NCBI GenBank assembly: GCA_013368325.1
Contig: JAACJK010000111.1
Coordinates: forward strand, 372,001-436,000
Reading direction: 5' to 3'
Origin: Ephemerocybe angulata
Lineage: Eukaryota; Basidiomycota; Agaricomycetes; Agaricales; Psathyrellaceae
Length of the DNA: 64,000 nt
Below are positions 48,880 through 60,716 of this stretch, one piece after another. The notes under the pieces are model-generated. The model made no database searches and was not told where the DNA came from. It saw only the letters and a list, made by a program, of their open reading frames with translations. The translations under genes and the position numbers were made by a program. How positions within the stretch are numbered: position 1 is the first letter of the stretch; each line of letters opens with the position of its first letter.

Positions 48880-50510
48880 ATCATCCATCGCCGCCGCCGA
48901 GATCTGCGCGAAGCCGCGCACCTGCGTCGTCAAGATTGCCGCACCAAGACCGTCTTGCCAGAGTGCCCTTCTCGCGAACGCGGCAATGACGAATCCAGAA
49001 GAGCCGTATCGATAGAGGTATGACCTTGAAGAACCCTCGTGAAAGCGCGAATCTCCTCTGGCGTGGGGGTACCGAAATGCTAATGGACTGTCAGTACATA
49101 TTTCAGAAGGAGAGGAAAGCCACTTACCCATGTCCGTGTCACGTCAGTGGTGCCGTCGAGGAACTGAGCACCAGAGCCACAAAGGTAAATCTGGCCCTTC
49201 TTAATGGTATCGCAGTTCTTGATGTCAGGCGAGTAATGGATAATGGCACCATTCGGTCCCGTCGAGGAGATCGTCGTGAACGACAGCCCCCTGAATAAAT
49301 CCAACTCCTTCCGATAATTCTCCAAGTCTAAGGACTTCAGCACCATCGTACTCGTTCACATCCTTGCCCTCATTCAGCGCCTCCTCGAGCCACGCAAAGT
49401 AGCGCGCAAGCGCCACCCCGTCCCTGATATGCGACTGCCTGAACCCCTCGAGGTCGGTCTCCTTCTTGATGGTTTTGAGGTTGGCAACAGGTGAGGGAAC
49501 GCGTATTGTGGAAGGGGACTTCGGAGCCTTTGGGCGTGATGACTTCGATGATGGCGAGCGATGCTTTGGATGAGACGAGGACCTTGGGTGCCTCCGCCGT
49601 GGACTCCAGATGCAGCTCGTGTGCGAGGCTCTTGAGGTAGCCGAAGATGAAGAGAACCGCGCGCTGCGGGGTGACGACAGCGCACGCAAAGAATACTGGC
49701 GAAACGGCCAGCAGCGCGTAATAAACACACGCCAAGGCACGCACCAGGGTTAAAGTCGATATCCGACCCGCCTAAGTTGAACAGCCACGCCACCTCGTCG
49801 AGCATGACCACCACCAGCGCCTTTCCATTCTCCTTCTTAATCTCCTCCCGCGGCGAGCTGACCTTGTCCTGGAACGACCGGCCAGAGTACTTCTCGTCCA
49901 GGTAGAACACGGGGTTGTGCGGCTTCGCGGGTCGGTCGCCCGCCCAGACCTCGTCGACGAGGTTCTTCTCCAGAGGCACAGCACAGAGTCGATGGGGAGT
50001 TCTTCTGGATGTCCTTGGCATCCTCCGCTGCGATGATCGTCGGGTCGATCCCGATCCTACTCTTCGGCACGATGTTCTTGTGCAGGAAGTCTTGCCATGT
50101 CGGCACGTCGGGCTGGCCTTGCTTCATCAACTCCCAGTTGCTACGTTCATGTCAGACGATGTCGTGACTAAAACAGGCGTAAACGTACTCGTCCAACTGC
50201 TGGCCGGCTTGCAGGAAGTATCGACTGTCGGTGAAGAGGTACGCATCCTTCAATGTGACGATAGCACATCCCGCCGAGCCATTGAACCCCGAGATGAACG
50301 CTCGGCGTTCATCGCAGTGCGCAAGATATTCACTGTAGTCTGATATTCAGTCAGCCAGGGTCCTCCACACCGCACACCCCGGGAAACATACGTGAATCTT
50401 CGCTCGGAACGACGACCACATCGACACCCGCTCTCCATCAACTTCGGCAACGCGGCCAGCCGCTCCGTCGTGTTCACTCTCCCAGTTCCAGCAGCACCCA
50501 TAGCGTCTTC
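48880..50510 (-). pseudogene. Aminopeptidase P (Xaa-Pro aminopeptidase, M24B) relic
   Basis: Minus-strand blocks in family order: RVNTTERLAALPKLM (near 50475), [18 protein letters not shown] (near 50300), QPDVPTWQDFLHKNIVPKS (near 50080), AWLFNLGGSDIDFNP (near 49770), then [12 protein letters not shown] (near 49160) and EIRAFTRVLQGH (near 49050). Frameshifts separate several of them, for example after KLMES near 50430. The metal-binding Asp in the usual CDSGAQ is Gly here (CGSGAQ). The last catalytic third, including the HGTGHGVG region, is missing. Not functional. Confidence 0.8.
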
Positions 50511-50689
50511 AAACGTAGATCTGGTAGATGGGTCGATGGGTGTCGATAGCAGCAGCAGGCGTTGGAAAGCGAGTCGCCTTGTGCAGTTGGTTTTCAGAAT
50601 TCGTGGCCGTGGTTGTGGGTGAAGGGATCGTGCAAGTGGGCGTATGTGGGAAAGATGTGATCGACTGCGCGAGATATGTTAGCCTATGC

Positions 50690-52112
50690 GCGTTAGGTAG
50701 AGGATAGAATACGCACGTAATTTCCTGGCAGATACCCTGTACATTCCCGACCTCAGCCTGCCCACCCGGTTTGCCCTCCGTTCCGACTTCCCTCGCTACT
50801 ACCTTCTTCACCTCATCTCTGCAGAGTGGCCGACTTATATAGTGCACCCACAGATCTCGGTTCTTCCGCACTAGTTTTTCGTGCCCGGGGAATTTTCGGC
50901 TAGCCAAAAATCCCAAGAAGATCCGGCTATCGTGGTCCAACAAAGAGCCTTCGGAAGACGCTGCCGTGTCGAGGGGTGGGTGTACGACGAACGTCCTGGA
51001 CGTCGTGAAGTCGTCGTTCCCGGCGTTGGCAAGGGTCTCGGGTTGAGCTTTTGGTGAAGGGAGAGAGCAAGCGGCGTATGTCCCAGATCAGATCATAACC
51101 ACCGTGCCAGCGGACGCAACACAGTCAGCCGGCTTCGAGTGCACGGTGCAGGGTGCAGGCGAAGGAGACAGAAGGTGGGTTGGCGTGGGGCGTCAGGTTC
51201 AGCACCTTCAACTCCCGCCGTTGTCGGTTGCGTTTGGAGGGCCGGGCGCTGCGCGAGGCAGAAGATGTAGCTGGCGTCGAGAGTGGTCCATTCGAGTGTG
51301 CTGTGGCGTGCGTAGAGGTGCGCAGTTCTCGAGCTGGAATTATATAGAAGACCGAGTGTCCCTTGTAAGTAAGTAGCAAAGTAAAGCAAGTGAATAGAGA
51401 ATCGAGAGTAAAAGAGCCAAGAACCAAACAAGATACAAACACCAATATCGATAGCCCAGAGGTAGGAGACGAAAGTGCGATCAAAGCGGACATCACGCGC
51501 GGAATGACCAAACACATACAAGCCGTGTTTCTCGTAGGCGTCACGCAAAAACCGCGCCTACAATAACGATTCCGTAAACGGACTCGTAATCCCTCCAGCG
51601 CCTCTGCACGATGGACTGCGTTGGACCCTCTCTTTGCCGGCCATAGTTTCACTGTCAGTTTGATAATAACCGGCTCTCTGGGGTGACCGTGCCCCTCCCT
51701 CGATCCAGATGAGCCCCCTGTTTGACGGCGCGCTTGTGAAGTCATCACGGTTGGTCGGGGTATTATCCTCTGCTGTACTCACTCACCTTGTAATTCTAGC
51801 CTTTCGGACGGTCTCGGAACAACCTGGGAGGCGGACGTATCCAATGCTATAGTTTTCTCCCTCCCGTTGGCTCGGATTGTCGCGGCGGCTCGCAATGTCT
51901 GATGCTCGCTGTGGCTCGGTGGAGGAGGGTTTTGGGGAAGGAGGAAAGAGATGCTACGGTGCTGGTGATCAGCGCTCGGAAAGAGTACGTGGGTCTCTCG
52001 CCGAGGGGAAGGGAGGGACGGAGGGGGAGAGAGCGTTGGCTGTGTCTGATAGCCGCACGAGCCACTGAGGCGATGGGTGGACTCTGACCCCAACCTTCTG
52101 GGAAATTTTTAG
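50690..52112 (-). other. Unrecognised minus-strand ORFs, possibly relics
   Basis: A frame at 50943-50690 (LDHDSRIFLGFLASRKFPGH ...) and one at 51548-51093 (one hydrophobic stretch near 51430, then LEWTTLDASYIFCLAQRP) look protein-like. They are short, lie in different frames and match no family I know. The rest, to 52112, shows no gene. Confidence 0.25.
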
Positions 52113-53203
52113 ACATTGTTCGTAAGAAAGCTGCTCGTGGATCCGGAACTGCTTCCATCTAACCTTCTTCCGGGCTACAGAGGACGGATATCGAACGCTC
52201 TATTACCTGCGCTGATTTCTTTTGGCAAGTTCGAGTTGACACCTTCTCGGTTAGTTACTTACGTTCGTATAGGATTCACACCGAGCATGAAGACCGAACT
52301 GTGTTCCAAGATCCTGGCTAGGACTGCTGAAGGTGAGTCAATGCCAGTACATCCCCCCAATCCACGCTGACGTCTTTACCTCTGCCAGGAATGCAAGCGT
52401 ATCGGCTCTCCAGGCAAATACTGGCCGCCAGGGATCCGGCACGATGGGGTATAAAGTGTAGCGGAGGGCACGAGGACATGAGAACGTCGTTCGTGTGGAT
52501 ATACCTCAATCTCAAGTACGGCGAAGGCGACAGCCGCAAAACAGTCACTGGACGAATATGCCGAATCTCCAAGAAGCCCTCCTTGGTGTTTCTGGCAGCT
52601 TCGGACCTTGCTACATCCCGTCACTCGACGTCTCAATTGGAACTCGAGCTCATCCAACACCTGGGGCTTCCGCCTGATGTAGCAAACAGGCCAAGTCGTA
52701 GCAGCCTCGGATTCGTATCCTCGGTGTGCAACGTAGCCTACACGGTCCTGCCTTCCTTCCAAGAAGGCGCCTTCAATCTAGTCCTCCACCCCCAAGAACC
52801 TGCAGCGCCGTGCCCTCCTGGACCGTCCATTCCGGTTCCTCCTCCGTTCCTCTCTCTCTTCCATGCTTCGATAGAGGGAAGCCCGTTCTCCGGGGGGACC
52901 ATCGACATTTTCGCCCCTTGGCTATTCGTTTGCGATTGCGATCTCAGGCTTCTCAACAAGAGGAACGGGAAGGTTCTATCCGAAGCCCGTGTTAAGCTCA
53001 AATGCTATGGAGAACGATACAAAAGGGTAACCAGGTGCAAGGTCCCTCTTAACCTTGTCGAAGGTCTCTCAGTGGATGATATTGGAGGTGCGCCAATCTA
53101 CAAAGTGTCCCGAGGTCTTTTAGTAAACTGTCTCTACAGATATGATGGTCGAACAGTCCTTGACTCTCAACCTCAACAGCTCTTTCTTATTGGAGGCGGT
53201 TAA
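52113..53203 (+). CDS. Unrecognised two-exon (or longer) protein
   Basis: Exon 52113-52332 is joined by a 56-bp phase-1 intron (gtgagt...tgccag) to 52389-53203, in one open frame. The frame is entered through a tttttag acceptor at 52112, so an upstream exon is likely; otherwise the first ATG is at 52287. The protein has no membrane segment. Notable parts are WGIKCSGGHEDMRTSFVWIY, a Pro-rich stretch (CPPGPSIPVPPPF) and IFAPWLFVCDCDLRLLN. No domain is recognised. A Pro/Ser-rich frame with a 103-bp repeat continues downstream to 53510 and may be part of the same gene through another splice. Confidence 0.5.
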
Positions 53204-53244
53204 CGCCGTGCTTCCTGGGGTGGAACCTTTCTCGCGGATGGTCA

Positions 53245-53450
53245 TCACCTACGTTGCCGCCCCGGATCCCCTGCGACTTGGACGCAGTCATTCTCCGCCG
53301 AGCGTATGCACCCCAACACCTATTGCACGCTCGGGGTCGGCCCCTCCCCCTTACGTTGCCACCCCGGGTCCCCTGCGACCTGGATACAGTCATCTTCCGT
53401 CGGACATATGTGCCCCACTTGTAGCACGCTCGGGGTCGGCGCCTTCCTCT
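53245..53450. repeat. About 103-bp direct repeat, two copies
   Basis: Two copies of a unit starting tacgttgccrcccc and including cccctgcgac, gcagtcat/acagtcat and gcacgctcggggtcggc. They begin near 53251 and 53353. They are readable as Pro/Ser-rich protein (RSGSAPPPY, RSGSAPSSS) in the 53142-53510 frame. Confidence 0.7.
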
Positions 53451-53832
53451 TCCGCAGACCACCGCTCTTGGACTGGCATAGGCCGTACCGGATCGCTTCA
53501 AACTGTCTGAGGGAGAGTGGCTCTCACATCCCGAAGTCGGTTATGCGCCTTGTTCTGCACCTTTCAATTATTTCCCTCTCACACCCTTACTTGTATGCAT
53601 GTATATTCTCTAGTTGTTCTCAAAGGTTTTAAGGGGCCTGTCACATGTACCGCGTGGGCCCCGGTTCTACTACAATGGTGCGCCTTTTGTTCGTAGCGGA
53701 ACCCCGCCTGCCCTTACTATTTAGAAGTCACTTTTATATCTATATACATGGAGCGATGTAATTGTAATTATAGTGTATTTTTCGTGTCTCCCGTTATCTG
53801 CAATAATCTACGTCCCGGTTTATTGCGGTCCT

Positions 53833-54978
53833 TTACTGGAGAATGTACCATGGATATAGGTAGTTCCAGACTTCAGGTTCAAATACGCCTAAACGATACC
53901 GATCTCCACCATCGCCCCTCTTTTCGTGAAGCAAGCTCAAGTCAAAGGCCACGCTCTCAGTCAAACCCTCTTTGTATTGACTGCGTGCTTCTTCCTTTGC
54001 CGTTGCGGCTCTCTGTATGTCTAGGTGACCGGTATATAAGTAGGTAATCTGTCGATTTGAGCACCTTTGCCCACCTGAGAAAGGGAGAACCCAGCAATGA
54101 CTATCCGTTGAATGCCTCTCCCCCAACTTTAGGTTCGGGCTACGGTTGCTCGTCTCAACTCGATAGCCTCGGCGACTATATTTATTTTGCCATTCAGGAT
54201 CCCAGTTGGGCCCCAACTTAGGTCTGGACGATGGGTAGGTAACTTTATCGACGAAGGTGGCGTGGGGAAATATCGATACCGCTTCTTTGTGCGAGAGGTA
54301 GTTCATCACGACAGCTGAGATTGTGAGCTAAGGGTGGGTGCAATACATCCTAAGACGGGACTCACTGGAGTGGTAGGTGTATATAATATGGTGGACGGGG
54401 TTCTGTGTGACCGCTATTATTTGAACCTTTAACTTTGGAGTAAATCGGTTGATCTCTCCCCAAGTCGGTTTCTCGAAATCAAATATATCCACTATCCCGT
54501 CCTTTCCTCCTCCAGAGCAAAACTTGAGAGAGGTCGTCATAGACAACATGTCGGTCAACATTGGGTATCTGTCGCCGGGCTCAGCCGGGCGCTCTACACG
54601 CGTGTACCCTTGGGATTCAATGTAACCGGCAAGCACTAGTACTCCTCCCACTCGGGTCACTATGTCTAAGTCTGACCTAGCAGAAGGACCGAGACGGTCC
54701 ATAAATCGGAGCGCTTGGGATCCGCTTATAACAGCCCCGGCGAGCGCCATCGTGGATCGGAACAACGTGAGGTTCGCAAACCAGCATGATAGGAAGCTGT
54801 CGATATCCCACTTTCTCCCCTTGTAGATGCGCAGGGCGTTGCGGATGAGAGTGGATGTCCTTGACAGTCGCACGAGGTCTGCAGCAGATAGACGGTCGAA
54901 CACCTTCATATGGAGGGATGTTCGTGAGATAACCAAAAATCGTTCGAAGCTGCTAATGGATGGAGATGGAAGTAGCAT
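53833..54978 (-). CDS. Nucleotidyltransferase-fold protein F (divergent subfamily)
   Basis: Two exons on the minus strand, 54978-54366 and 54314-53833, with a 51-bp phase-1 intron, giving 364 aa. The N-terminal F-box-like helices (HMKVFDRLSAADLVRLSRTS) are followed by KWDIDSFLSCWF and the signature GAVISGSQALRFM ... SDLDIV. This is the only member in the window with a complete GS(X)nDxD motif. The second exon starts VVMNYLSHKEAVSIFPHATF and contains GERHSTDSHCWVLPF, matching gene C. Upstream at about 55056-55072 lies gggtaggtaatgtaccg. The start could be preceded by a further exon, since the frame stays open above the ATG. Confidence 0.7.
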
Positions 54979-55419
54979 TGCTGCTGGGAGGGTAAGCAAT
55001 CTGCATGTAGTCGTGTCTTATATGTAGTGGCGTAGAGTACAACCATATCTTACGGGGGTAGGTAATGTACCGTTTCCAATGGATCCATACTTCCGCTTGA
55101 ATAAGAAACGTAAGGTGCCTATGCCTCCGGAGCACTGTGAATGGCGGGGCGCAGCGTATCAATGTACAAAAGGTAGGAAGGAGACGTGCAGAGAGGGCGA
55201 TTAACGTGCATTGCGGCGAACGGGGAGGATAACCTGCGCAGCTTAGGACATTCCGAATTCAGCCCAAGCCTCCTCAAGCCCTAACCTATGCACCTTATTT
55301 GAAGACAGCCCGGGTAGGGTACTCACTCTCAAAGGCATTCAAGCTCCGCATCCGTTCGACTATAAAACGAGCTGCGCTCTGCCCTTTCCTTTCCCCTCAT
55401 CTCCCCCTAGTTACCCAAT
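54979..55419. promoter_or_regulatory. Intergenic region between divergent genes
   Basis: Lies between gene F (minus) and the gene starting at 55420 (plus). It contains gggtaggtaatgtaccg near 55056 and gggtagggtactcac near 55311. No coding signal. Confidence 0.4.
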
Positions 55420-57037
55420 ATGGCTGCGTCCTTGATGGATTTCGAGAAATTGAAGCGCATGCGCTTTTCCCAGAAGGAGGTTACTCTGTTAGACATTATA
55501 GAGTCTTTGAAAGCTGGAAGCAAGAAATATACATTGAAACGATCGACTCAATTCACCAGCAGCTTCATGGTAAGCTGGAAGGCATTGAAGGCCTGATTGT
55601 CCAGCTCATTTGTGTCAGCTATGGGACCGAATTAGAGACGAGGTCGTCATATGCACGCACGCTTTCGTAATTCTGTACGCGACCCCTTTGGACACCGGTA
55701 ACTTTTGCCCCGACGGGGAAGCTCCACCTATGGAGTTCAAGGGACAGATGAGGCAAGCTGGTATAGACTTGCAAGTACGATCTTCACTTATTGTGTCCAC
55801 CCCTAGGAAAATGGAGCCCAGTTTAGCTGCACAAGTGTCGTTGACGTTTGACACCAGAGTCGATCCGAATCTTCACGAGCATTTGGCGGTTAGTGGTTTA
55901 GGGACTGCCGTACATGCGTGTAATTCCTCATCGTCTTTTTCTGCGCAGTTCCTTGAAGAGTGGGGAAAGACCAAAGGAGATTTCTCGACAGAAAACAAGT
56001 CCAGAAATCCATGGAACTCGCCTTCCGCGGTTGCGACTCAGAACAGGTTCACGGTCTCGTCGCCCTTGTTCCAAAAGCGTACTGGATTCAATGTAACCGA
56101 CGATACCTACGTCGTCGACTATAAGGTCCACCCTTGGGTGGAGAACGCCTGTGTCCCCCACAACCCGTCCTGGGTGCCCAATCCAAATCTGGCGCGCTTC
56201 ATGCATAGGAGGAAGAACGACGTTCTCGTTAGTATTGATAAATCGACCAATCCTAAACTCGTTCCCGGAGACCTAGTAGTGATGACATTTAGAGTGGTCT
56301 TCAGCGCCTCGGGGCCCTACTGGCAGATGTCCTTCGCGCCGATTCAGGCTATTCGCACAGGTCAGATCTCAGGGCAGGTCCTAGGTAAGGTGGGAGACGC
56401 AGAAGATCGTGCAAGGTTCGAGCTTCCCAAGGAGGGTGAAAAGCTCAAAGCGGTAACAGGTGAGGTTGGGATGTCGTGGTCATAAACTGTCGAGCTCATT
56501 TTCTCTTGCGGTCGCTGAGGCCCATCACCCTCAGAAGCTAAGACGCCCGATAATAGCAGGCCCAGCAGCCCTGCTACTGCAAAGCGGGAAAAGAAGGAGC
56601 CTAAGCTCGAGCCTGAAGCTGAAAGATCTCCTAGCGGCAGTGAGCCGGTCTCAGAAATCGAGGAGGACGCTTCCGGTTCTTCCACCTATGACCCTGATCG
56701 TGACTCGCCAGCGCATGATAATCGTCGAGGCCGTAGGAGTCAATCTTGGGTCTCGATATCCCCTGTCGAAGGGAGTCCTCTCACTTCCGTCCGAGATAGT
56801 CCGGTCGTTTCAGATCAAGAGGTCGAAGGAGACCACCCACAGGAATACGTTAGAGTGTCAACGAGACCTCGAAGCGGTAGCCGCGTTGAGGGAAAGTCGG
56901 GTCGTGGTCGGCGAGAGCCTTCTAAAAGGGCGGAGAAGGCTGCTCCCAAACCGAAGGGCAGCAAACCTGTAAAGCGCCAGGCCGCCGCTAGTCCGGAGAG
57001 GAGGGCGACGCGGAACGTCAAGAGCAAGAAGCAGTGA
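55420..57037 (+). CDS. Four-exon protein with acidic-Ser and basic tail, unrecognised
   Basis: Exons 55420-55569, 55619-55888, 55949-56459 and 56535-57037, phases consistent, give 477 aa. The second intron (60 bp) has no stop and is a multiple of three, so it could be retained. The N-terminal two thirds looks globular (LWDRIRDEVVICTHAFVILY, VDYKVHPWVENACVPHNPSW, LVVMTFRVVFSASGPYWQM). The last exon is low-complexity: acidic and Ser-rich, then strongly basic (GRGRREPSKRAEKAAPKPKG, ending NVKSKKQ), likely nuclear and nucleic-acid-binding. I recognise no family. A hAT MITE lies 15 bp beyond the stop codon. Confidence 0.65.
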
Positions 57038-57044
57038 TCGTCGT

Positions 57045-57575
57045 GCACCTGCCAAGGGGCTGTCGGAATGGAAATTTTGGACCAGAGGTCGAAATTCTCG
57101 GTTTGGGTGCCTGGGGTACCCCTACCTACCTACCCACGGGAATATATCACTTAAATAGGCAATTATATGACATCATTAGGGTTGCTTTGATTGCTTTGAC
57201 GTTGCAAAAGTTCTGTTAAGAATAACGGATGCTTCAATATATATGTTAGAAGTCATATATCTACAGTAGTGATACGTAGTAGGGCAGTATATATGTCAAA
57301 AAAATGCATAACAGATATCTGCCACCCAAACGCAACCCCAAATAAGGTACATACACACTAATGCACCTCTCATGTCACTGTTTTCTCCCTAGCTGACATG
57401 ATTATATGGCTATAACAGCCATTCTACCCTCAAACTGACCCGTAAAATGTGTTTTCTATGCCAAAAATTTCCTTTTTTGGCCAGGTCAAAATTCTCTGGG
57501 GCCCCGCCCCAGACCCCCCTACCTACCTAGACCCCGGGTCCGGGATTTCTATTCCGACAGCCCCTTGGCACCTGC
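57045..57575. mobile_element. hAT-type MITE with perfect 8-bp target duplication
   Basis: A 515-bp element (57053-57567) between direct repeats GCACCTGC (57045-57052 and 57568-57575). Its ends are perfect 17-bp inverted repeats, CAAGGGGCTGTCGGAAT. Just inside, both ends carry ggtacccctacctacctacc-like and cccccctacctacctag sequence. The middle is AT-rich (tatatatgttagaagtcat). No coding capacity. It lies directly after the stop codon at 57037, so it probably supplies that gene's 3' UTR or polyadenylation region. Confidence 0.92.
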
Positions 57576-57850
57576 GGATGTAGGCGGAGATTGAAAGTGT
57601 GAGAAGGTGTAAGTGTCGATCGGGTAGGGTAGTTATGTACCATATCCGACGTTACCTAGGGTGCTCACGTTCAGCTGGCTGCGAGCTACCCTCTATACCT
57701 TCCCTCGTATTTGCCTGGATGTACATCGTACCTGCATGCCGAATATTGAGTCACCTTACGTTGATCTATGGGCCTTATATAAGAGACGTGCCGCTGCTCT
57801 AGGTTCTTCAGCATCTGCTTTCTTCTGCCTGTATACTTCTACTCATACTC
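57576..57850. promoter_or_regulatory. Promoter region of gene D
   Basis: Contains gttacctagggtgctcac near 57650 and a TATA box, tatataag, at about 57776-57783, roughly 70 bp before the ATG at 57851. Confidence 0.4.
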
Positions 57851-59018
57851 ATGTTGCTGTTTTTCAGAGGTTAGCAATCAAGTCCAGCTTTTCTTTTGGT
57901 CCCTGGCCTTTCTGATACACCCACCTGTAGCCGATCCGAGCCACTACCCCCTTCCTGTCGAACTCCACGAACGCATCGTCCGCCTTCTTCCACTTCGCGA
58001 TTTGAACGCTTTGCGTGCTATCCCCAGACTTAACGACGATATCAAGACCCATTTGAAAACTCGTATCATCAGGCTCCTGGTGTCATTCCGTCTAGATGGC
58101 CAAGCTGCGCTAGACATGATGTTTGCCACCGGGACCATCATATCTGGATCTGCGGCATTGAACATAGTGTCTCCTGGATCGTGCGACCCCAACGACTTAA
58201 ATCTGTACTGTGCGGCAGGCGCTGCCCAGGGTGCTATCAAGTTTCTCCTCAGCTCTAAGGGCTTTGTCGAGACCCCCCACCCTGCCAAGGCGCTTATGAC
58301 TGAGCGAACCCCATTCAGCAGGTTCGAAGTTAACAACGGGATTAAACGAATCTTCCGATTCCTTCACGTCCCTACCTCTAAAGTGGTTACACTTTCCGAA
58401 TCAATCTCTACTTCCCCCGTGGCACCGATACTATTTTTTCATACGACCCTCCTGATGAACTACGTCTCTGGAAGCGGCGCGACAGTCTTGTACCCGGAGC
58501 TTACCTATAACTATGCCGGTACGCCTCCTCCGGCTCTATTGCTCGACTCCTGAAAGCATACTGACACACCGAGACTTGCAGGGCTTCTAAACCATTCCGA
58601 GCACTTCGAGAAAATCCACAAGCCCAAAGTTCTAGTCCGTTGGAAACAACTGGGCATGAAGATATGCGACGATTGCGACGAATGGCACCAGGATCACCCC
58701 AGTATCTCTCCTGCAGCACGCCGTGGAATGTGCCAGTGGGCATACAGGCAGACCAACGACCAATGGAAGGAAGGAATGACTTTTCGTACTGGGACAAGGG
58801 TCAAATTGGGTCCAACCTTGGCATGGCGTTTAGGGCATCGTTACCGAGGGAGGAGGGAAGTCATGCATCATAAGACTAGCGTTCACCTAGTCCACGAAGA
58901 CTGGTTCAAGATGTGTTTATACAAGACCGCGGTGGAGTGGGTCAGGTACTACGCGCCTATTGACAAGGCGACTGGCGTTATCGACACCGCTGCCTGGAAG
59001 CGATCCTTCCCCCAGTAG
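57851..59018 (+). CDS. F-box / nucleotidyltransferase-fold protein D
   Basis: Three exons, 57851-57869 (only 19 nt), 57931-58518 and 58582-59018, all phase 1, giving 347 aa. The F-box-like part reads YPLPVELHERIVRLLPLRDL. The core reads GTIISGSAALNIVSPGSC then DLNLYC, with Asn in the second acid position. Then come FEVNNGIKRIFRFLH and LFFHTTLLMNYVSG. The C-terminal domain has Cys/His residues (MKICDDCDEWHQDHP), GMCQWAYRQTNDQW and a final AAWKRSFPQ. Tandem with gene E, which has the same three-exon structure. Paralogous to genes A and B. Confidence 0.82.
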
Positions 59019-59520
59019 TCTGTTACACCACCCCATCACGAAACATCCGTCTGGAATATAGCCCACCGTGTATTGTATAGTCGCTACGTCTTTCGCTTAT
59101 TCCAGCCAAATTATATGCATTAACTTGATGACAGGTGTGTTCGAGTTGTTCAGAAAGGCGTCTGGGTGCAGTTGGCTGGCGTCGTTCCGTTAGGCTTCTG
59201 ATCGCTTGCCGGTCTACCAGCGGCTGCAACTGCGTAATTGGCGCGTACATTGACGCGCGCGATTATCCGCGTGAGATCATACCAAATAGGCGTGTTTTCC
59301 GACTACGCAGCATTGTTGTAGACATGCTTACGGGGACGACCCACGGATGGCCGTCGACCCTTGAAATAGGAAATCCTCTCTGGCTGAGTTGCTGCCGTAT
59401 CGTCCATCTTCCTCCGAAGCTCAGACTATTTGGCTATTTGGCTCTCTGAGTCGGCTTCTGGTCCTCCTCGAGATTTTGCTTTCTGAGCCTGCGACCTTCG
59501 TTCTCAAGTGATCTTGTACC
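59019..59520. other. Intergenic, no gene seen
   Basis: About 500 bp between tandem genes D and E. A plus-strand ORF at 59135-59449 has no recognisable feature. Confidence 0.4.
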
Positions 59521-60716
59521 ATGTTTTTTCTCTACAGTAAGTCGCCCCGCTTGTTTCTCGATGAGCTTTGCTTACCCCGCATCTACGTCGCTCTCCTCTC
59601 GAACCTAAGATCGTCTTCATGACCCGCTCCCTGGAGACCTCCAGGAAGAGGTCCTTCGACTGCTTCCTCTGTCTAGCCTGACGACGCTCTCCAAACTCCC
59701 GTTGATGAAGGGTGTGGTGAAAAAACACCTTCGAGATAGAGTGCACCATACGCTTCGGTCTTTTTCGCTGGATCCGTCCTCCTGCTTAGGCATGATGTCG
59801 GAGACGGGGACCATTCTCTCGGGGTCGGCAGCTCTACGAATTGCGGTGCCAGGTAGTTGCGACCCGGCTGACCTCAACATGTATTGTCCCAAGGGGACTG
59901 CCAGCATCGTCACCAGCCATATCCTAACGAATCCTGAGATTCAAAGGATTCCCCTGCTTGTGAAGAAATTTGGGGCCGAGCGGACACCTTTCAATAAGCT
60001 CAACGTGAACAGTGGCGTCCGCAAGATATACCTCTTCCGTCACACCGTTACTGGCAAGATCATCACCCTCTGCGAATCTATATCGGAGTCGCCCTTGGTG
60101 CCGCTTTTCTTCTTCCATTGTTCATTTCTTATGAACTATGTGAGCGGGCAAGGAGTTGTTTGCTTCTATCCGGACCTCACTGAGAGCTACTCTGGTGGGT
60201 ACTTTTCCCTCTTTTCAGTGAGCCTCCTCCGGCTCACGTGTACCTCTCGTCTTATGAATCTGCTTCGCAGGATTGTCCAATCTCCACCCTGATTTCGCTC
60301 TCATCCACAAGCCAGGGCAGAATCGAAAATGGATCGGCCGAGGGTTCAACTTGTATACCGATTGCTCTACCTTACACTCCGTTCATGCGACGGTCCTCTC
60401 TGGGATCGAGAGGAGAGCGTGCCAGTGGGCCTCGAGACGAACTGACGACAAGTGGATCAGTACACTGGCTTTTAGAGAGGGCTTTGCGCGATCGCATGTC
60501 GGTCCCGTCATCTCATGGCAGCTGGGACGGCGGGTTACTGACAAGAGTAAAAATGGTATCATGCCGGGTGTGGTTCAGGTGGCGGGCGACAAATGGTACA
60601 TGAGTACCTTCAAACCAGGAGGGATATGGGTTACCTTTTATGCCCCCGTTCATAGGAGATCTGGAAACGTGGTCAGCACATGGTGGAAGCGATCGTTCCC
60701 TGATGTTCCCTGCTAG
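59521..60716 (+). CDS. F-box / nucleotidyltransferase-fold protein E
   Basis: Three exons, 59521-59536 (16 nt), 59610-60194 and 60271-60716, all phase 1, giving 348 aa. The F-box-like part reads DPLPGDLQEEVLRLLPLSSL. The core reads GTILSGSAALRIAVPGSC then DLNMYC (Asn at the second acid). Then come KLNVNSGVRKIYLFRH and LFFFHCSFLMNYVSGQG. The C-terminal domain (LSNLHPDFALIHKPGQN, RACQWASRRTDDKW, a final TWWKRS) aligns with that of gene A. It is the downstream partner of gene D in a same-strand tandem pair. Confidence 0.82.
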
